From Photobacterium arenosum (GTDB taxonomy: Bacteria > Pseudomonadota > Gammaproteobacteria > Enterobacterales > Vibrionaceae), in contig NZ_JACYTP010000008.1 of the NCBI RefSeq assembly GCF_014841115.1, forward strand, positions 124,001 through 188,000: a stretch of DNA of 64,000 nt, given 5' to 3'. Shown here piece after piece: positions 50,777-60,286 of this stretch (position 1 is its first letter; every line of letters begins with the position of its first letter). The notes under the pieces were generated by a model. The model was not told where the DNA came from. It saw nothing but the letters and a program-made list of their open reading frames with translations, and made no database searches. The position numbers were made by a program, and so were the translations under genes.

Positions 50777-51928
50777 TCAGAAATAATATTCCAGAGCCAG
50801 CTCTATGAAGTCGTCTTTACGGACAAAATAAAGTGGACTGTCAAGCCTGCTGGCGTCGAACCACCAGGCGTTAGCCCGCCATTTCCAGTTGTTGTTTATC
50901 CGTGCGGAGGCTTCAATTCTGCCGGTAGATTCCTGACTGCTGTCCAGATCCTGATTAATCCCAACTAAAATTTCTGTACCGTCTATGTCATTGAGTGCAA
51001 ATCGTGTACCCAGAAACAGGTCATTCTGATTCAGACTCAGTGATCGGGAATCGTACTGGTACTCGGCAATCAGGCCAAGATCCCAATAGGTATCGAAGAC
51101 ACCGACGAGTGTGTATTCAAACCCTGTGACCACGGCGGAGTGGTTTTCCAGGCTGTCACGGTAAAGCGCTTCAAGCTTTAATAACCAGCTGCCAAAAATG
51201 CCCTGAACATCCATGCTGGTCTGGTCCATTTGGGCGTAGTATGGCGTCAGGCTGGTACGTCCCGGCAGGAAGTAGGGATCTCTGTTGGTCCCCTGAAAAA
51301 AGCTGGCACCGACATCCCAGTCGCCAAAATAGTGGCTGTAGCGCAATGACCAGTCGATGTGCTCCTGCTCGGCTGAAGATTCATATAATGCATCGTCATT
51401 TACCGGCAGTGGGGGCCGCAGCCGCCCGTCTTTACCGGCGAAAGTACGTTCACGAAAGTAGGGGAGGATGAAGGCATTCACTGTGCCCCAGTCTTTGACG
51501 GCTGCAACATTGATCATAGGCTGCCCGAGTTTTTGCTCGCCGTCGACAGATTCGACGTTATCGGTCTGGTTAATCACATCCACCAGGTGAATGGACTCGG
51601 TCACGCCCCAGAAAACTTTCCCGACGCCCATTCTGAGCTCATAGTCATCGATCAGTTGCAGATACATGAATTCACGCAGATCGAAATGGGTACGTTCATC
51701 GTCCATGCTGTCCCAGCGGTAGAATGGCTGAATGGTCAGCCGGGCGTCACCGTCCTGCCACTCTGTGTACCATTCGGGTTCTATCACCACAGAGGTCTGG
51801 CTTTTGTCCTGGCCCTCAAGACCAGGGTGCAAAAACTGACGTTGTTCAAGGTTTATCTGGCCGCTGATACCAGCTGCCTCTACTGAGGCAGCCAGAAACA
51901 GGGGCAATGCAGAAAATCGGTATATCAT
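50777..51928 (-). CDS. Outer-membrane beta-barrel protein of the MMPL/LolA-like export operon
   Basis: The product has 383 residues with a signal peptide (MIYRFSALPLFLAASVEAA). Alternating hydrophobic and polar strands with many aromatic residues and a C-terminal E-L-A-L-E-Y-Y-F ending in Phe are typical of an outer-membrane barrel. The pattern is that of DUF1302/porin-like proteins. AGGAG precedes the ATG. It is the last of three genes (transporter, periplasmic carrier, barrel), giving a path from inner to outer membrane. The cargo is unknown; lipid or another hydrophobic compound is suggested by the LolA-like partner. Confidence 0.78.
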   Translation of the reverse strand: MIYRFSALPLFLAASVEAAGISGQINLEQRQFLHPGLEGQDKSQTSVVIEPEWYTEWQDGDARLTIQPFYRWDSMDDERTHFDLREFMYLQLIDDYELRMGVGKVFWGVTESIHLVDVINQTDNVESVDGEQKLGQPMINVAAVKDWGTVNAFILPYFRERTFAGKDGRLRPPLPVNDDALYESSAEQEHIDWSLRYSHYFGDWDVGASFFQGTNRDPYFLPGRTSLTPYYAQMDQTSMDVQGIFGSWLLKLEALYRDSLENHSAVVTGFEYTLVGVFDTYWDLGLIAEYQYDSRSLSLNQNDLFLGTRFALNDIDGTEILVGINQDLDSSQESTGRIEASARINNNWKWRANAWWFDASRLDSPLYFVRKDDFIELALEYYF

Positions 51929-51946
51929 GCTTGCTCCTGCCTGAGA

Positions 51947-52759
51947 TTATTTGACACGCTTGAGACTGGACTTATTGAAATCGCTCTCATCAAGGCCATT
52001 GTTAAACGTCAGTTTATGGGTGGTCAGTACCGTTGTCTTGCCAGTCTGGATGTTATTCATTGTCATCGTATGCGCGCGCCAGTATTTGCCCAGATACTGC
52101 TCATAGTTGTTAAAAGTCAGTGTCTTCAGCAGGCTGTCTTTACGGTCATAGAATTCCACCTTCAAAGGCCGGTAATGGTCTTTATCCAGCCATACCAACT
52201 GCTTGGTATAACCTGAGTATTCATCCGTCGGCACTTGCCGGAGTTTGAATACGGCTTCACCTTTAACGGTGTCATCACCCAGATAGGTAAAGTCGTATTT
52301 TTCCAGTTCAAATGAACTTAAATCTTCGTAGGCGAACTCGCTGCCCATGAAAGGGCCTGATTTATTGCGCGAAGCAATACGTTTTACCCGCTTCAGCGCT
52401 GGCAGATAAAGCCATTGGTCATCAGGCTTGGTTGTGTGGGCGAAATTCAGAAAAGCTGTGCCTTGCACATCACGGGGCTGGTCGAAAATCGTCAGGCCTT
52501 TATCGCCATCATCAGCCACTTCCAGTGTCTTGATACGCATTTTTCGGGTGCTGCTTTCCCCTTGTGCGTTGGATAGCAACATGGTCATTTCCCCAATGCT
52601 GTCGCCCCAACCGGTATCACGCAGTTTTCGCTCCTTGGCAATCTCTAACCCTTGTTCGTTACCCGCATGGCATACCGCCGGTATGATAGCCATACCCAAT
52701 GCAGTAATCATGGCTATAGGCGCTAGCCATTGCGTGATTTTGGCTGTTTTGTCTGTCAT
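51947..52759 (-). CDS. LolA-like outer-membrane lipoprotein-sorting family protein
   Basis: The product has 270 residues with a signal sequence (hydrophobic about 12-32, CHAG). Family landmarks are G-W-G-D-S, L-Y-L-P-A-L-K-R-V-K-R, S-K-S... -type F-M-G-S-E-F-A-Y-E-D, and L-V-W-L-D-K-D-H-Y-R-P. This is the periplasmic half-barrel fold related to LolA that is often encoded beside MMPL/RND transporters. It would carry a lipid-like cargo across the periplasm. It has AGGAGAAA before its ATG and sits 29 bp after the transporter gene. Confidence 0.85.
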   Translation of the reverse strand: MTDKTAKITQWLAPIAMITALGMAIIPAVCHAGNEQGLEIAKERKLRDTGWGDSIGEMTMLLSNAQGESSTRKMRIKTLEVADDGDKGLTIFDQPRDVQGTAFLNFAHTTKPDDQWLYLPALKRVKRIASRNKSGPFMGSEFAYEDLSSFELEKYDFTYLGDDTVKGEAVFKLRQVPTDEYSGYTKQLVWLDKDHYRPLKVEFYDRKDSLLKTLTFNNYEQYLGKYWRAHTMTMNNIQTGKTTVLTTHKLTFNNGLDESDFNKSSLKRVK

Positions 52760-52788
52760 GAGCTTTCTCCTAATCTTTGGCTAAAAGG

Positions 52789-55143
52789 TTATTGGGCCAA
52801 TGGTTTCTGGTTAATTGGGTTCTTGCTATCCGGTCTGGCTGTCTCGGTGTCAGCCTGTTCCACCGGCTTACGGTCAAAGAGCATCAACATGCAGGGCAGC
52901 AGCAAGAAGTCCACCACCAGGGCAATGAAAATGATCAGGGCACTGAGCTGGCCCATGTCACTGTTCAGACGGAAACTGGAGCTGGCCAGTACAGAGAAGC
53001 CGGCAACCAGTACGACGGTTGTGATCCATAACGCGCGGCCAACAGTGCTGAAGGCATAACGAACGGCTTCTTCGGCATTTCGGCCTTCTTTGCGTGCGAT
53101 TTGATACTTGCTGAGGAAATGTACGGCGTCATCGACAACGATACCGAGTGTGAGAGTGACCACCACAGACAACCCAAGGTTGATTTCACCGGACCAGAGT
53201 GACCAGAGTCCGAATCCGAGAATCGCCGGGGCGATGTTGGGAATAAGACTGATCACACCCAGTCGCAGTGAACGCAGAGCGAAAATCATCAGTGCGGAGA
53301 TCAGCACCAGCGTAACCGGTAGTGTCGATAACATACTGGCCATGTTGGTTTCGCCAATATGGGCGAACATCAGGTTCGGGCTGGACGCCATAATGGCGTA
53401 ACCCGGCGCATTAGCATCAAACCAGTCATTAATACGGGCTTCCAGGGCTACCAGTTCTTTACTGCCGACATTTTTGGTGGTCAGCGTCAGTTTCACGGAT
53501 GATTTATCTACGTTGAGCTGGTTGTTAAGGTCCAGGCCGTATGGCAAAGACATTTCATACAGCAACAGATATTGTGCGGCCAGTTCTCTGTCGTTCGGCA
53601 GGCGATACCAGCTTTCATCATCACCATGCATGTTTTTGTTCAGGCGTTTGTAAACATCACTCAGGCTGGCGACATGGTCGGTCTCAGGTTGTTCACGCAA
53701 CCAGTTGGTAAACTGATTCAGAATGTTCAGGAAGCCAGGATCAGCAATCCCCTGAGGTTGACCTGAGTCAATAGCAATGCTGATGGTGGTCATTCCACTG
53801 ATATTTTCAGCCATGAAATCGGCCGCCTGACGGAATTGGCTGTCTGTGGCGAAGTATTTGACTGGCTCATCGTTGACCACATTACGGGGCAGAAGCAGGG
53901 TAGCGCCGGTCAGAACGATCACCGATAAAGGCAGGATGATTTTGCGATGATTAACCACAAGATTGCCTAATTTATCGGTCCAGCTGTGCTGGCCAGCCGG
54001 CTTCACGGCCGGGGCACGCAAAGGTAGTACAGTCAGTAACGCTGGCAGCAGAGAAACCGACAGGAAGCAGGCGATCATTATCCCCAGAGCGGCCAGGTTA
54101 CCCAAATCACGCAGGATCGGGGAATCAGAGGCATTCATCATCAAAAAGCCAAGCGCCGTTGTTACCGAGGTAATCAGTACCGGCATCGCATTGAGTTTGA
54201 TGCTGTAGCCGATGGCTTCGTTTTTAAGCATGCCCCGCTGCATGCCTTGCCGCATAGTGGCAATAACATGAACGCAGTCAGCAACGGCGAGTGTGAGCAC
54301 CAGGGTTGGCACATTAACTGTGGCTGTGCTGAGGAACATGCCTGCCCAGCCGGACAGGCCCATAGTGGACGCCACAGAACCGATAATCACAATTAGAGTT
54401 GCAAGAACACCGGTCACAGTGCGTAGCATTAATACCAGAAAAACCAGCACAATCAGCAGCATGGTCGGTACCAGTGTGCTGCTGTCTTTCATGGCCATGT
54501 CCATGAAAGTACGGTTCATCGCGACAATACCAGCCTGATAGAAATCAACCTCAGGAAATTCGGCCCGGTATTTCGCCAGCAAGGTTTGGGAATAATCAGT
54601 AACGGTGGTGATTTCTGTCGTTTCGTCAACTTTAGGCATTTGTAAAGTGATGTTCACTACAGCAACATCACCGCTGGATGAGATAAGTGAATCACGGAGC
54701 AAAGGTTCTTGTAAGGCGACTGATTTCACTTTCGCGATACGCGGCGCATCAAGCGGGTACTCGTCTAACAGCAAATCTTCGACCAGCAGATCATCTTCAA
54801 TCGCCTCTGTGTGCTGATAGTTTGCTAACGAGTCGACGCGGCTGGAAAAGGGAATCTGCCAGCTGTCGTTGGTCAGCTCCCGGATAAGAGACAAGGTGTC
54901 GGGTGTAAAGACATTGCCGTTTTTGGGCGCAACAACAAAGCTGATGTTGTCTGTTTTACTGAATGTGTTCTGGATAGTGTTAAAGGCTTGCAGCTGGGGG
55001 TTATTTCCGTCGAAGAAGATGTTGTAATCTCCGCGGAAATAGAGGTTTTTGGCGCCGATAGTCGCGGCGATCAGCAGTGCCGTCATTATCGCCAGGACGA
55101 TATAAGCACGTTTGATCGGTAAAGCGTAGATACTGTCTTTCAT
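52789..55143 (-). CDS. MMPL/RND-family transporter
   Basis: The product has 784 residues from ATG 55143, with TGGAG upstream. The topology is a first membrane helix, a periplasmic loop of about 200 residues, five helices, a second periplasmic loop and five more helices, the layout of MMPL/HpnN-type proteins. D-D-A-V-H-F-L-S-K-Y in the second half and V-A-D-C-V-H-V-I in the first carry intramembrane acidic residues used for proton coupling. It heads the export operon and lies downstream of two TGAC-N5-GTCA sites matching those in front of the adjacent tetR gene. A lipidic cargo is inferred from family and partners. Confidence 0.88.
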   Translation of the reverse strand: MKDSIYALPIKRAYIVLAIMTALLIAATIGAKNLYFRGDYNIFFDGNNPQLQAFNTIQNTFSKTDNISFVVAPKNGNVFTPDTLSLIRELTNDSWQIPFSSRVDSLANYQHTEAIEDDLLVEDLLLDEYPLDAPRIAKVKSVALQEPLLRDSLISSSGDVAVVNITLQMPKVDETTEITTVTDYSQTLLAKYRAEFPEVDFYQAGIVAMNRTFMDMAMKDSSTLVPTMLLIVLVFLVLMLRTVTGVLATLIVIIGSVASTMGLSGWAGMFLSTATVNVPTLVLTLAVADCVHVIATMRQGMQRGMLKNEAIGYSIKLNAMPVLITSVTTALGFLMMNASDSPILRDLGNLAALGIMIACFLSVSLLPALLTVLPLRAPAVKPAGQHSWTDKLGNLVVNHRKIILPLSVIVLTGATLLLPRNVVNDEPVKYFATDSQFRQAADFMAENISGMTTISIAIDSGQPQGIADPGFLNILNQFTNWLREQPETDHVASLSDVYKRLNKNMHGDDESWYRLPNDRELAAQYLLLYEMSLPYGLDLNNQLNVDKSSVKLTLTTKNVGSKELVALEARINDWFDANAPGYAIMASSPNLMFAHIGETNMASMLSTLPVTLVLISALMIFALRSLRLGVISLIPNIAPAILGFGLWSLWSGEINLGLSVVVTLTLGIVVDDAVHFLSKYQIARKEGRNAEEAVRYAFSTVGRALWITTVVLVAGFSVLASSSFRLNSDMGQLSALIIFIALVVDFLLLPCMLMLFDRKPVEQADTETARPDSKNPINQKPLAQ

Positions 55144-55158
55144 CACAATCTCCATGAG

Positions 55159-55171
55159 TGACGTTTCGTCA
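55159..55171. promoter_or_regulatory. TetR operator-like site before the MMPL operon
   Basis: TGACGTTTCGTCA is a TGAC-N5-GTCA palindrome, 16 bp upstream of the transporter start. The same palindrome occurs at 55305 and twice before the tetR gene. Confidence 0.55.
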
Positions 55172-55304
55172 ATACTTGGTGCTTTAAAGCCAGCATATAT
55201 GCTGGCCGGGCAAGAATAAGTTACTTACTCATAGCGAATTTTAATTATTCAGCTACTTAGCAGCGTTAACACTCTCCAGTGTTCGCTGCAGAAAAATCAA
55301 ATTA

Positions 55305-55317
55305 TGACAAATCGTCA
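55305..55317. promoter_or_regulatory. Second TetR operator-like site before the MMPL operon
   Basis: TGACAAATCGTCA again fits TGAC-N5-GTCA and shares the ATCGTCA half with the sites upstream of the tetR gene. It lies in the promoter region of the export operon. Confidence 0.5.
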
Positions 55318-55330
55318 ACTATGGTCTGAA

Positions 55331-55356
55331 AATAACCCGCATGAAAGCGGGTTATT
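55331..55356. terminator. Terminator between tetR and the MMPL operon
   Basis: AATAACCCGC (55331-55340) and GCGGGTTATT (55347-55356) form a perfect 10 bp stem with a 6-base loop, 8 bp after the tetR stop, with A/T tracts on both sides. Confidence 0.8.
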
Positions 55357-55363
55357 ACAGCAA

Positions 55364-56152
55364 CTAACGACCCAGTTGCGACAGAAGATCGATCTCTTCC
55401 GCAAAAAAGGTCTGTTCAATGTGTTTCCACAGCCTTTTGTAATCCCTTTCGCTGGACAGTGGTTTCCAGTTCATTCCATCTAATAACATATTGATGTTAT
55501 TCAGAATGGTGAACGGATCCTGCAGGCGATGTATACAGCGACTATTGGTAGCATTAGCAATCAACGCATTCGATCCCAATGCCAGCGACCAGTTTGCAAA
55601 AACCACCGCATCGGTACTGACGGCCGCAGACATAGCCAGACTGCCTTCTTTCAGAGCACGATTGACGATTGCATCAGCATTATCAATCATTTGCTCCTCA
55701 AGTTGATTCAACATTTCCACGCGTGCATTGGATGCTTTATCGATAACCCAGGGGGTTTTCGCAGTCAGCAGACACGTCGATAGTATGGGTTCGAGTCGGG
55801 CAAATATATGGTACGCAACGTGGACACCCATCAGAATATCCCGGCTGCTGCCTTCCATATCTAACACCCGGTTGAACAGGGTCATTTCAACCTTTATGGC
55901 ATGGCTGCATAATGCCACTATGACGTCTTCTTTACTGCAGAAATGGTTATACACCGTTCCTTTAGAGTAAGGACTGATCGACGCCAGCTTATCCATGGTC
56001 AGGTTAGCAAAACCTTCCTTGTTAACCAGATCTTTGGCAAGCATGATCAGCTCGTGATCGCGTTCTGCAATCGCTTGCTGTTTCTTGGTCTTGGGTGCTC
56101 GCTCTCCAGAGAAGAGGGCACATCTTTCTTTATTACAGTTCAACCCGAACAT
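55364..56152 (-). CDS. TetR-family repressor of the export operon
   Basis: The product has 262 residues. A Cys/Lys-rich N-terminal tail of about 28 residues precedes the TetR helix-turn-helix (F-A-N-L-T-M-D-K-L-A, Y-S-K-G-T-V-Y-N-H-F at about 50-70). A ligand-binding helical domain follows. It lies directly upstream of the MMPL operon on the same strand. Paired TGAC-N5-GTCA palindromes occur in front of both, so it probably represses itself and the transporter genes until a ligand, perhaps the exported compound, binds. Confidence 0.9.
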   Translation of the reverse strand: MFGLNCNKERCALFSGERAPKTKKQQAIAERDHELIMLAKDLVNKEGFANLTMDKLASISPYSKGTVYNHFCSKEDVIVALCSHAIKVEMTLFNRVLDMEGSSRDILMGVHVAYHIFARLEPILSTCLLTAKTPWVIDKASNARVEMLNQLEEQMIDNADAIVNRALKEGSLAMSAAVSTDAVVFANWSLALGSNALIANATNSRCIHRLQDPFTILNNINMLLDGMNWKPLSSERDYKRLWKHIEQTFFAEEIDLLSQLGR

Positions 56153-56301
56153 AACTTCCGACTTTTAAGTTGTCAGTTGCGTGAATATATTGCAACTCCT
56201 TCTGTGAGATGCTGGTGCTCCTGTAAGTTTCTGCTTTACAAGAAGCAAGCACCCTGTAATCAGTTTAACACGAATACGACAAGGGTAAATCACTACAAAA
56301 A

Positions 56302-56331
56302 TGACGATTAGTCAAAGTTGACTTATCGTCA
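56302..56331. promoter_or_regulatory. Twin TetR operator upstream of tetR
   Basis: Two palindromes, TGACGATTAGTCA (56302-56314) and TGACTTATCGTCA (56319-56331), are 17 bp apart. Together they make a near-perfect 32 bp inverted repeat (one mismatch in 15 bp arms). Tandem sites of this kind are typical of TetR repressors that bind as two dimers. The remaining gap to 56466 has no gene. Confidence 0.65.
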
Positions 56332-56418
56332 TAATAGCTACTTATGCGCAGAGATCAATACCGGTGCTGAGAATTATTTGTTCTGTCCCGATAAACAGTG
56401 GTTGTGGCAGGTAATAAA

Positions 56419-56440
56419 AAACCGCCAGAGCTGGCGGTTT
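56419..56440 (-). terminator. Intrinsic terminator of yqhD
   Basis: AAACCGCCAG (56419-56428) pairs with CTGGCGGTTT (56431-56440); on the minus strand the stem is followed by a run of T. It lies 26 bp past the yqhD stop. Confidence 0.85.
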
Positions 56441-56466
56441 AAGTGTGTTTGCCGAAATCAAAGCGA

Positions 56467-57621
56467 TTAAAGCGCAGTGCGGAGTATGGCTTCACTGTCG
56501 GCAAGACCGATTTTGCCGTGTTCGCCTAATGCTGTCATGCCGTGCTTTTCCAGACCGCTGAGCAGCACGCGAATATCGCTTTCATCCAGTTCGACATCTT
56601 TTAAGCGGGTTGGCACCTGCATGGCTTTGAAGAAAGCTTCTGTTTTGGCAATGGCGGCATAGATACGCTCGTCATCGTTACCTTCAGCGATACCGAAAAT
56701 ACGTTCTGCATATTGCAGCAGTTTGGCTTCTTTTTCCTGACGTCGCTCTTTCATCACGGCGGGAAGCACGATACTCAGAGTGCGCGCATGATCAATGCCG
56801 TAGTTGCCAGTGAGTTCGTGACCTATCATGTGCGTAGCCCAGTCTTGCGGGACACCGACACCAATGAGTCCGTTCAGTGCTTGCGTGGCTGACCACATAA
56901 TATTGGCACGAACTGCCAGATCTTTAGGATTAGTCAGCGCTTTCGGGCCTTCTTCAATCAGGGTTAACAGCAAACCTTCAGCGAACCGATCCTGCACTTT
57001 GGCATTCACCGGAAAAGTCAGATATTGCTCCATCACATGGATGTACGCGTCAACCACACCGTTACTGATCTGGCGAGGAGACAGGCTCAGAGTGGTTGCC
57101 GGATCCAAGACGGCGAAAGCAGGCTGGATTTTAGATGACATGAAGCCAATCTTGTCGTTACCGCGTGACACCACAGAGGCTTTATTGCTTTCGGAGCCCG
57201 TTGCTGGCAGTGTCAGAATGCAGCCAATAGGCAGAGCATTATCCACTTTTAGCCCTTTAGCCCACATATCCCACGGGTCTGCGCCTTCATAGCAGGCTGC
57301 TGCCGCTACAAATTTGGTGCCGTCAGCGACTGAACCCCCACCGACTGCCAGCAGGTAGTCGATGCCTTCAGTTTTGACTGTGTCGACCGCTTTCATCAGC
57401 GTGTCGTATTGCGGGTTTGGCTCAATGCCAGCGAACTCAGTCCATTGGTGTTCACTCAGCGCCTTAGCAACCTGATCGTAGACACCGTTAGCTTTGATAG
57501 AGCCACCGCCGTACAGCACCAGTACTTTGCTGCTTTTAGGAATTTCGTTGGTGATTGCAGCAATCTGACCTTCACCAAAATGAATGCGGGTAGGGTTGTG
57601 ATAGCTAAATGGGTTCATCAT
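56467..57621 (-). CDS. yqhD: NADPH-dependent iron/zinc alcohol dehydrogenase YqhD
   Basis: The product has 384 residues from ATG 57621, with GGAGAG upstream. Family III alcohol dehydrogenase features are N-P-T-R-I-H-F-G, Y-G-G-G-S-I-K, A-V-G-G-G-S-V-A-D, and T-L-P-A-T-G-S-E-S-N. The metal ligands are D-A-Y-I-H and H-M-I-G-H-E-L-T with a later His in I-D-H-A-R. E. coli YqhD reduces toxic short-chain aldehydes with NADPH. The divergent gene is an AraC regulator equivalent to YqhC, reinforcing the assignment. It is probably induced by reactive aldehydes. Confidence 0.93.
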   Translation of the reverse strand: MMNPFSYHNPTRIHFGEGQIAAITNEIPKSSKVLVLYGGGSIKANGVYDQVAKALSEHQWTEFAGIEPNPQYDTLMKAVDTVKTEGIDYLLAVGGGSVADGTKFVAAAACYEGADPWDMWAKGLKVDNALPIGCILTLPATGSESNKASVVSRGNDKIGFMSSKIQPAFAVLDPATTLSLSPRQISNGVVDAYIHVMEQYLTFPVNAKVQDRFAEGLLLTLIEEGPKALTNPKDLAVRANIMWSATQALNGLIGVGVPQDWATHMIGHELTGNYGIDHARTLSIVLPAVMKERRQEKEAKLLQYAERIFGIAEGNDDERIYAAIAKTEAFFKAMQVPTRLKDVELDESDIRVLLSGLEKHGMTALGEHGKIGLADSEAILRTAL

Positions 57622-57788
57622 TGCTCTCCAGGTTTGCCTGTAAGATATAGTGTGCTGCAAAGTGTAGGTGACAACATGCCTCGCTGTAATACACGATTCT
57701 GCTTAATTCTTGCCTGATTCTGCTTTACACTTTTATTCGTACGGTTATTCATCAACACTAAGCCATCTTGAACAATTGAGTTCCGATT

Positions 57789-58670
57789 ATGAATACTACC
57801 CTGGAACTGGCCACTTCCTTATGCTGCCAACTGGGATTGGAGAGCGGCCAAGGTAAGGTAAATACGGCACTAAAAGGTGTCAGCCTGTTTAAAATTACCC
57901 AATATCATCATGTTACTCCGCAGATGTATCAGAAAGGCGTGGTTGTTATTTTTCAGGGCAACAAAATTGGCCACCTGAATGATTATCGATTTGAGTACGA
58001 CACTGAACATTGCCTGATTGTGTCAGCACCGTACCCTATTGCCTGTGAAACCTTTGCGTCGGAAGAGGCGCCGCTGATCGGTATTGATATCGGATTCGAC
58101 CACAGCGTTATTCGTCAGCTGGTCGATGATATGGAAGCGGATCTGGGAGCCGATTATTTCGCCTCTCAGCAGCAGCACAAAGGCGTGGCCGCCTCGCCTG
58201 TCACACCTGAGATTAATGATTGTATGCAGCGATTATTATCGGTTCTGCATACCCCTATTGATGCAAAATTACTGGGGCCGCAGATACTCAGAGAGTTTTT
58301 TTACCGCCTGCTGCAAAGTCATCAGCGATCCCTGCTTGCCCAGTATGTGAAGCAAGACAGTGCGTTGGCCCGCGTGTCAGGTGTGATAGAGCATGTCCAG
58401 CTGCACTATGCGGATAAGCTGGCGGTGGATGATCTGGCTGACATGGCAGGCATGAGCACTTCTGCCTTTCACCGTGCTTTTAAGCAAGTCGTCACGGATC
58501 CGCCGTTGCAATACATTAAAAAAATCCGGCTCAATAACGCCAAGCAACTCATGGTACAGGATGGCGTATCAGCCAGCGTAGCAGCAAGCAAAGTGGGATA
58601 TGAAAGCGCCGCACAGTTCAGCCGGGAGTTTAAACGCTATTTTGGACTGCCGCCCAGTAAGGCGGGGTAA
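57789..58670 (+). CDS. yqhC: AraC-family regulator, YqhC-like
   Basis: The product has 293 residues. An AraC-type N-terminal cupin region (V-V-I-F-Q-G-N-K-I-G, Y-L... I-V-S-A-P-Y-P-I-A-C-E-T) precedes two helix-turn-helix motifs (L-A-V-D-D-L-A-D-M-A-G-M-S and A-A-S-K-V-G-Y-E-S-A-A-Q-F). It is divergent from yqhD with 167 bp between, the same arrangement as E. coli yqhC-yqhD, where the regulator activates the dehydrogenase in response to aldehydes. The C at the end of the cupin segment could sense electrophiles (inference). Confidence 0.88.
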   Translation: MNTTLELATSLCCQLGLESGQGKVNTALKGVSLFKITQYHHVTPQMYQKGVVVIFQGNKIGHLNDYRFEYDTEHCLIVSAPYPIACETFASEEAPLIGIDIGFDHSVIRQLVDDMEADLGADYFASQQQHKGVAASPVTPEINDCMQRLLSVLHTPIDAKLLGPQILREFFYRLLQSHQRSLLAQYVKQDSALARVSGVIEHVQLHYADKLAVDDLADMAGMSTSAFHRAFKQVVTDPPLQYIKKIRLNNAKQLMVQDGVSASVAASKVGYESAAQFSREFKRYFGLPPSKAG

Positions 58671-58681
58671 GTGGTGTGCGC

Positions 58682-59590
58682 TTACTGACCTGCCTGTTGG
58701 ACAGCTTGCCGGGTAAATCCCTGCGAGTTGTTTAGCAGCACACGCGCTTCTTCAGCCGTTGAACCGGTCAAAATCATCACAATGGCGGTTTTGCAGTGGC
58801 CGCCACAGGCTGTCAGTGCAGATTCGGCTTGTTCGCGTGTTGCACCGGTTGCCGCGGTGACAATGTTTTTCTGGCGCTCGACCAGCTTTGCATTGGTTGC
58901 TTCAACGTCTACCATCAGGTTCCCGTACACTTTGCCGGTACGTATCATGGCACCTGTTGTCAGCATATTGAGGATCATTTTTTGCGCAGTACCGGCTTTC
59001 ATGCGGGAAGAGCCGGTCACCACTTCGGGTCCGACTATGGGCGTCATGGCAATATCTGCTAATTGAGTCATGGCGCTGTTGGGGTTGCAGCTGATGCTGG
59101 CGACGGTCGCACCGATCGATTTGGCGTATGTCATGGCACCGATTACATAAGGGGTACGGCCACTGGCAGCAATGCCGACTAACACATCTTTGTCAGAAAA
59201 GTTCAGGGCTTTCAGGTCTTCTGCACCCAGATCGGTGTTGTCTTCAGCATTTTCTACGGCACGGAAAATCGCTTCCCGCCCACCTGCAATCAAGCCGATA
59301 ACCTGAGACGGGTCACTGCCATAAGTGGGCGGGCATTCACTGGCATCCAGAATGCCTAAGCGGCCTGATGTCCCTGCGCCTGAGTAAATTAAGCGGCCAC
59401 CTTGCTGAAAAGCAATCGCGATAGCATCAACAGCTTGAGCCACTTGCGGCAAGGTGCGTTCAACAGCCAGCGCCACTTGCTTATCTTCGTCATTGATGAC
59501 CTTGAGCATGTCGACGGTCGACAGGGTATCTATCGTCTGGCTGGCAGGGTTGCGGCTTTCAGTGATCAGCGTGTTTAAATCAATTTTCAT
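58682..59590 (-). CDS. murQ: N-acetylmuramic acid 6-phosphate etherase
   Basis: The product has 302 residues, usual for MurQ. It has I-T-E-S-R-N-P at the N terminus, a SIS domain with [21 protein letters not shown] (catalytic Glu region), [21 protein letters not shown] and a UBA-like C-terminal helix region. It cleaves the lactyl ether of MurNAc-6-phosphate in peptidoglycan recycling. It is alone here; its usual partners (murP, anmK) are not in the window. It converges on yqhC with 11 bp between stops. Confidence 0.95.
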   Translation of the reverse strand: MKIDLNTLITESRNPASQTIDTLSTVDMLKVINDEDKQVALAVERTLPQVAQAVDAIAIAFQQGGRLIYSGAGTSGRLGILDASECPPTYGSDPSQVIGLIAGGREAIFRAVENAEDNTDLGAEDLKALNFSDKDVLVGIAASGRTPYVIGAMTYAKSIGATVASISCNPNSAMTQLADIAMTPIVGPEVVTGSSRMKAGTAQKMILNMLTTGAMIRTGKVYGNLMVDVEATNAKLVERQKNIVTAATGATREQAESALTACGGHCKTAIVMILTGSTAEEARVLLNNSQGFTRQAVQQAGQ

Positions 59591-59829
59591 CAGGGATGAC
59601 CTTAGGGTTCGTTATCTGATGAGAATTGTAGGGAATAACATATGGCGTAGCAAACGGGCGCCATCTTAGCGGTCTCTTCTTGCCTGTCCTGATTCAAAAA
59701 CGCGATAAACAGGCAAATCATCGAATTCAGACGATGTCGCAGCTGATCAACGGCCTGACTGTCTGAATCAGCGTGCTACACTCATACCGACACTGACTTC
59801 GTGGAATTGGGTTCGTCGCGGAGGCAAGT

Positions 59830-60198
59830 ATGGTCAGTTTATTGTGGAAATGCTCTGTTGCTCTTTTTCTTCTTGCTATGCTGTGGGCTGGCTACAGCTT
59901 GCCTGTTCAGGCCGACATTGTTGATGCCCGCTGCGATATATACCCCAGAGGTGCAGATAAACCCTCAGGCCGTTACTTATGCGTGCTGTCTCAGCATCAT
60001 GGCTATATCACCATAGACAGAGCAGATGGCGTCTATTACGATTTTTATCCGATGCGGGGGGAGCCGGGGCAATACCGCGATGATCGTAATCAGCCTGTTT
60101 ACAGAAGAAACGGATTGGGCGCAAAAGGGATGATTTTTGAAATGAGCGACAAGTCCATTTATGTCCTTTGGGATACCTCCGTGTTAGCTGAACCCTAA
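59830..60198 (+). CDS. Small secreted hypothetical protein
   Basis: The product has 122 residues with a signal peptide (to about residue 29, PVQA). The mature part has two Cys residues (A-R-C-D and L-C-V-L), so probably one disulfide, and beta-type sequence with D-G-V-Y-Y-D-F-Y. GGAGG precedes the ATG. I recognise no family. An 8 bp inverted repeat, ATTCAGAC/GTCTGAAT (59725-59768), lies upstream in the gap shared with murQ. Confidence 0.65.
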   Translation: MVSLLWKCSVALFLLAMLWAGYSLPVQADIVDARCDIYPRGADKPSGRYLCVLSQHHGYITIDRADGVYYDFYPMRGEPGQYRDDRNQPVYRRNGLGAKGMIFEMSDKSIYVLWDTSVLAEP

Positions 60199-60286
60199 TT
60201 TTAAGATCTCATTTTTAGGGATTATGGGTTGATTTTTTACGTCACGCTAACCACTATCAGCCCACCTGAACTAAGAGACGAAATGC

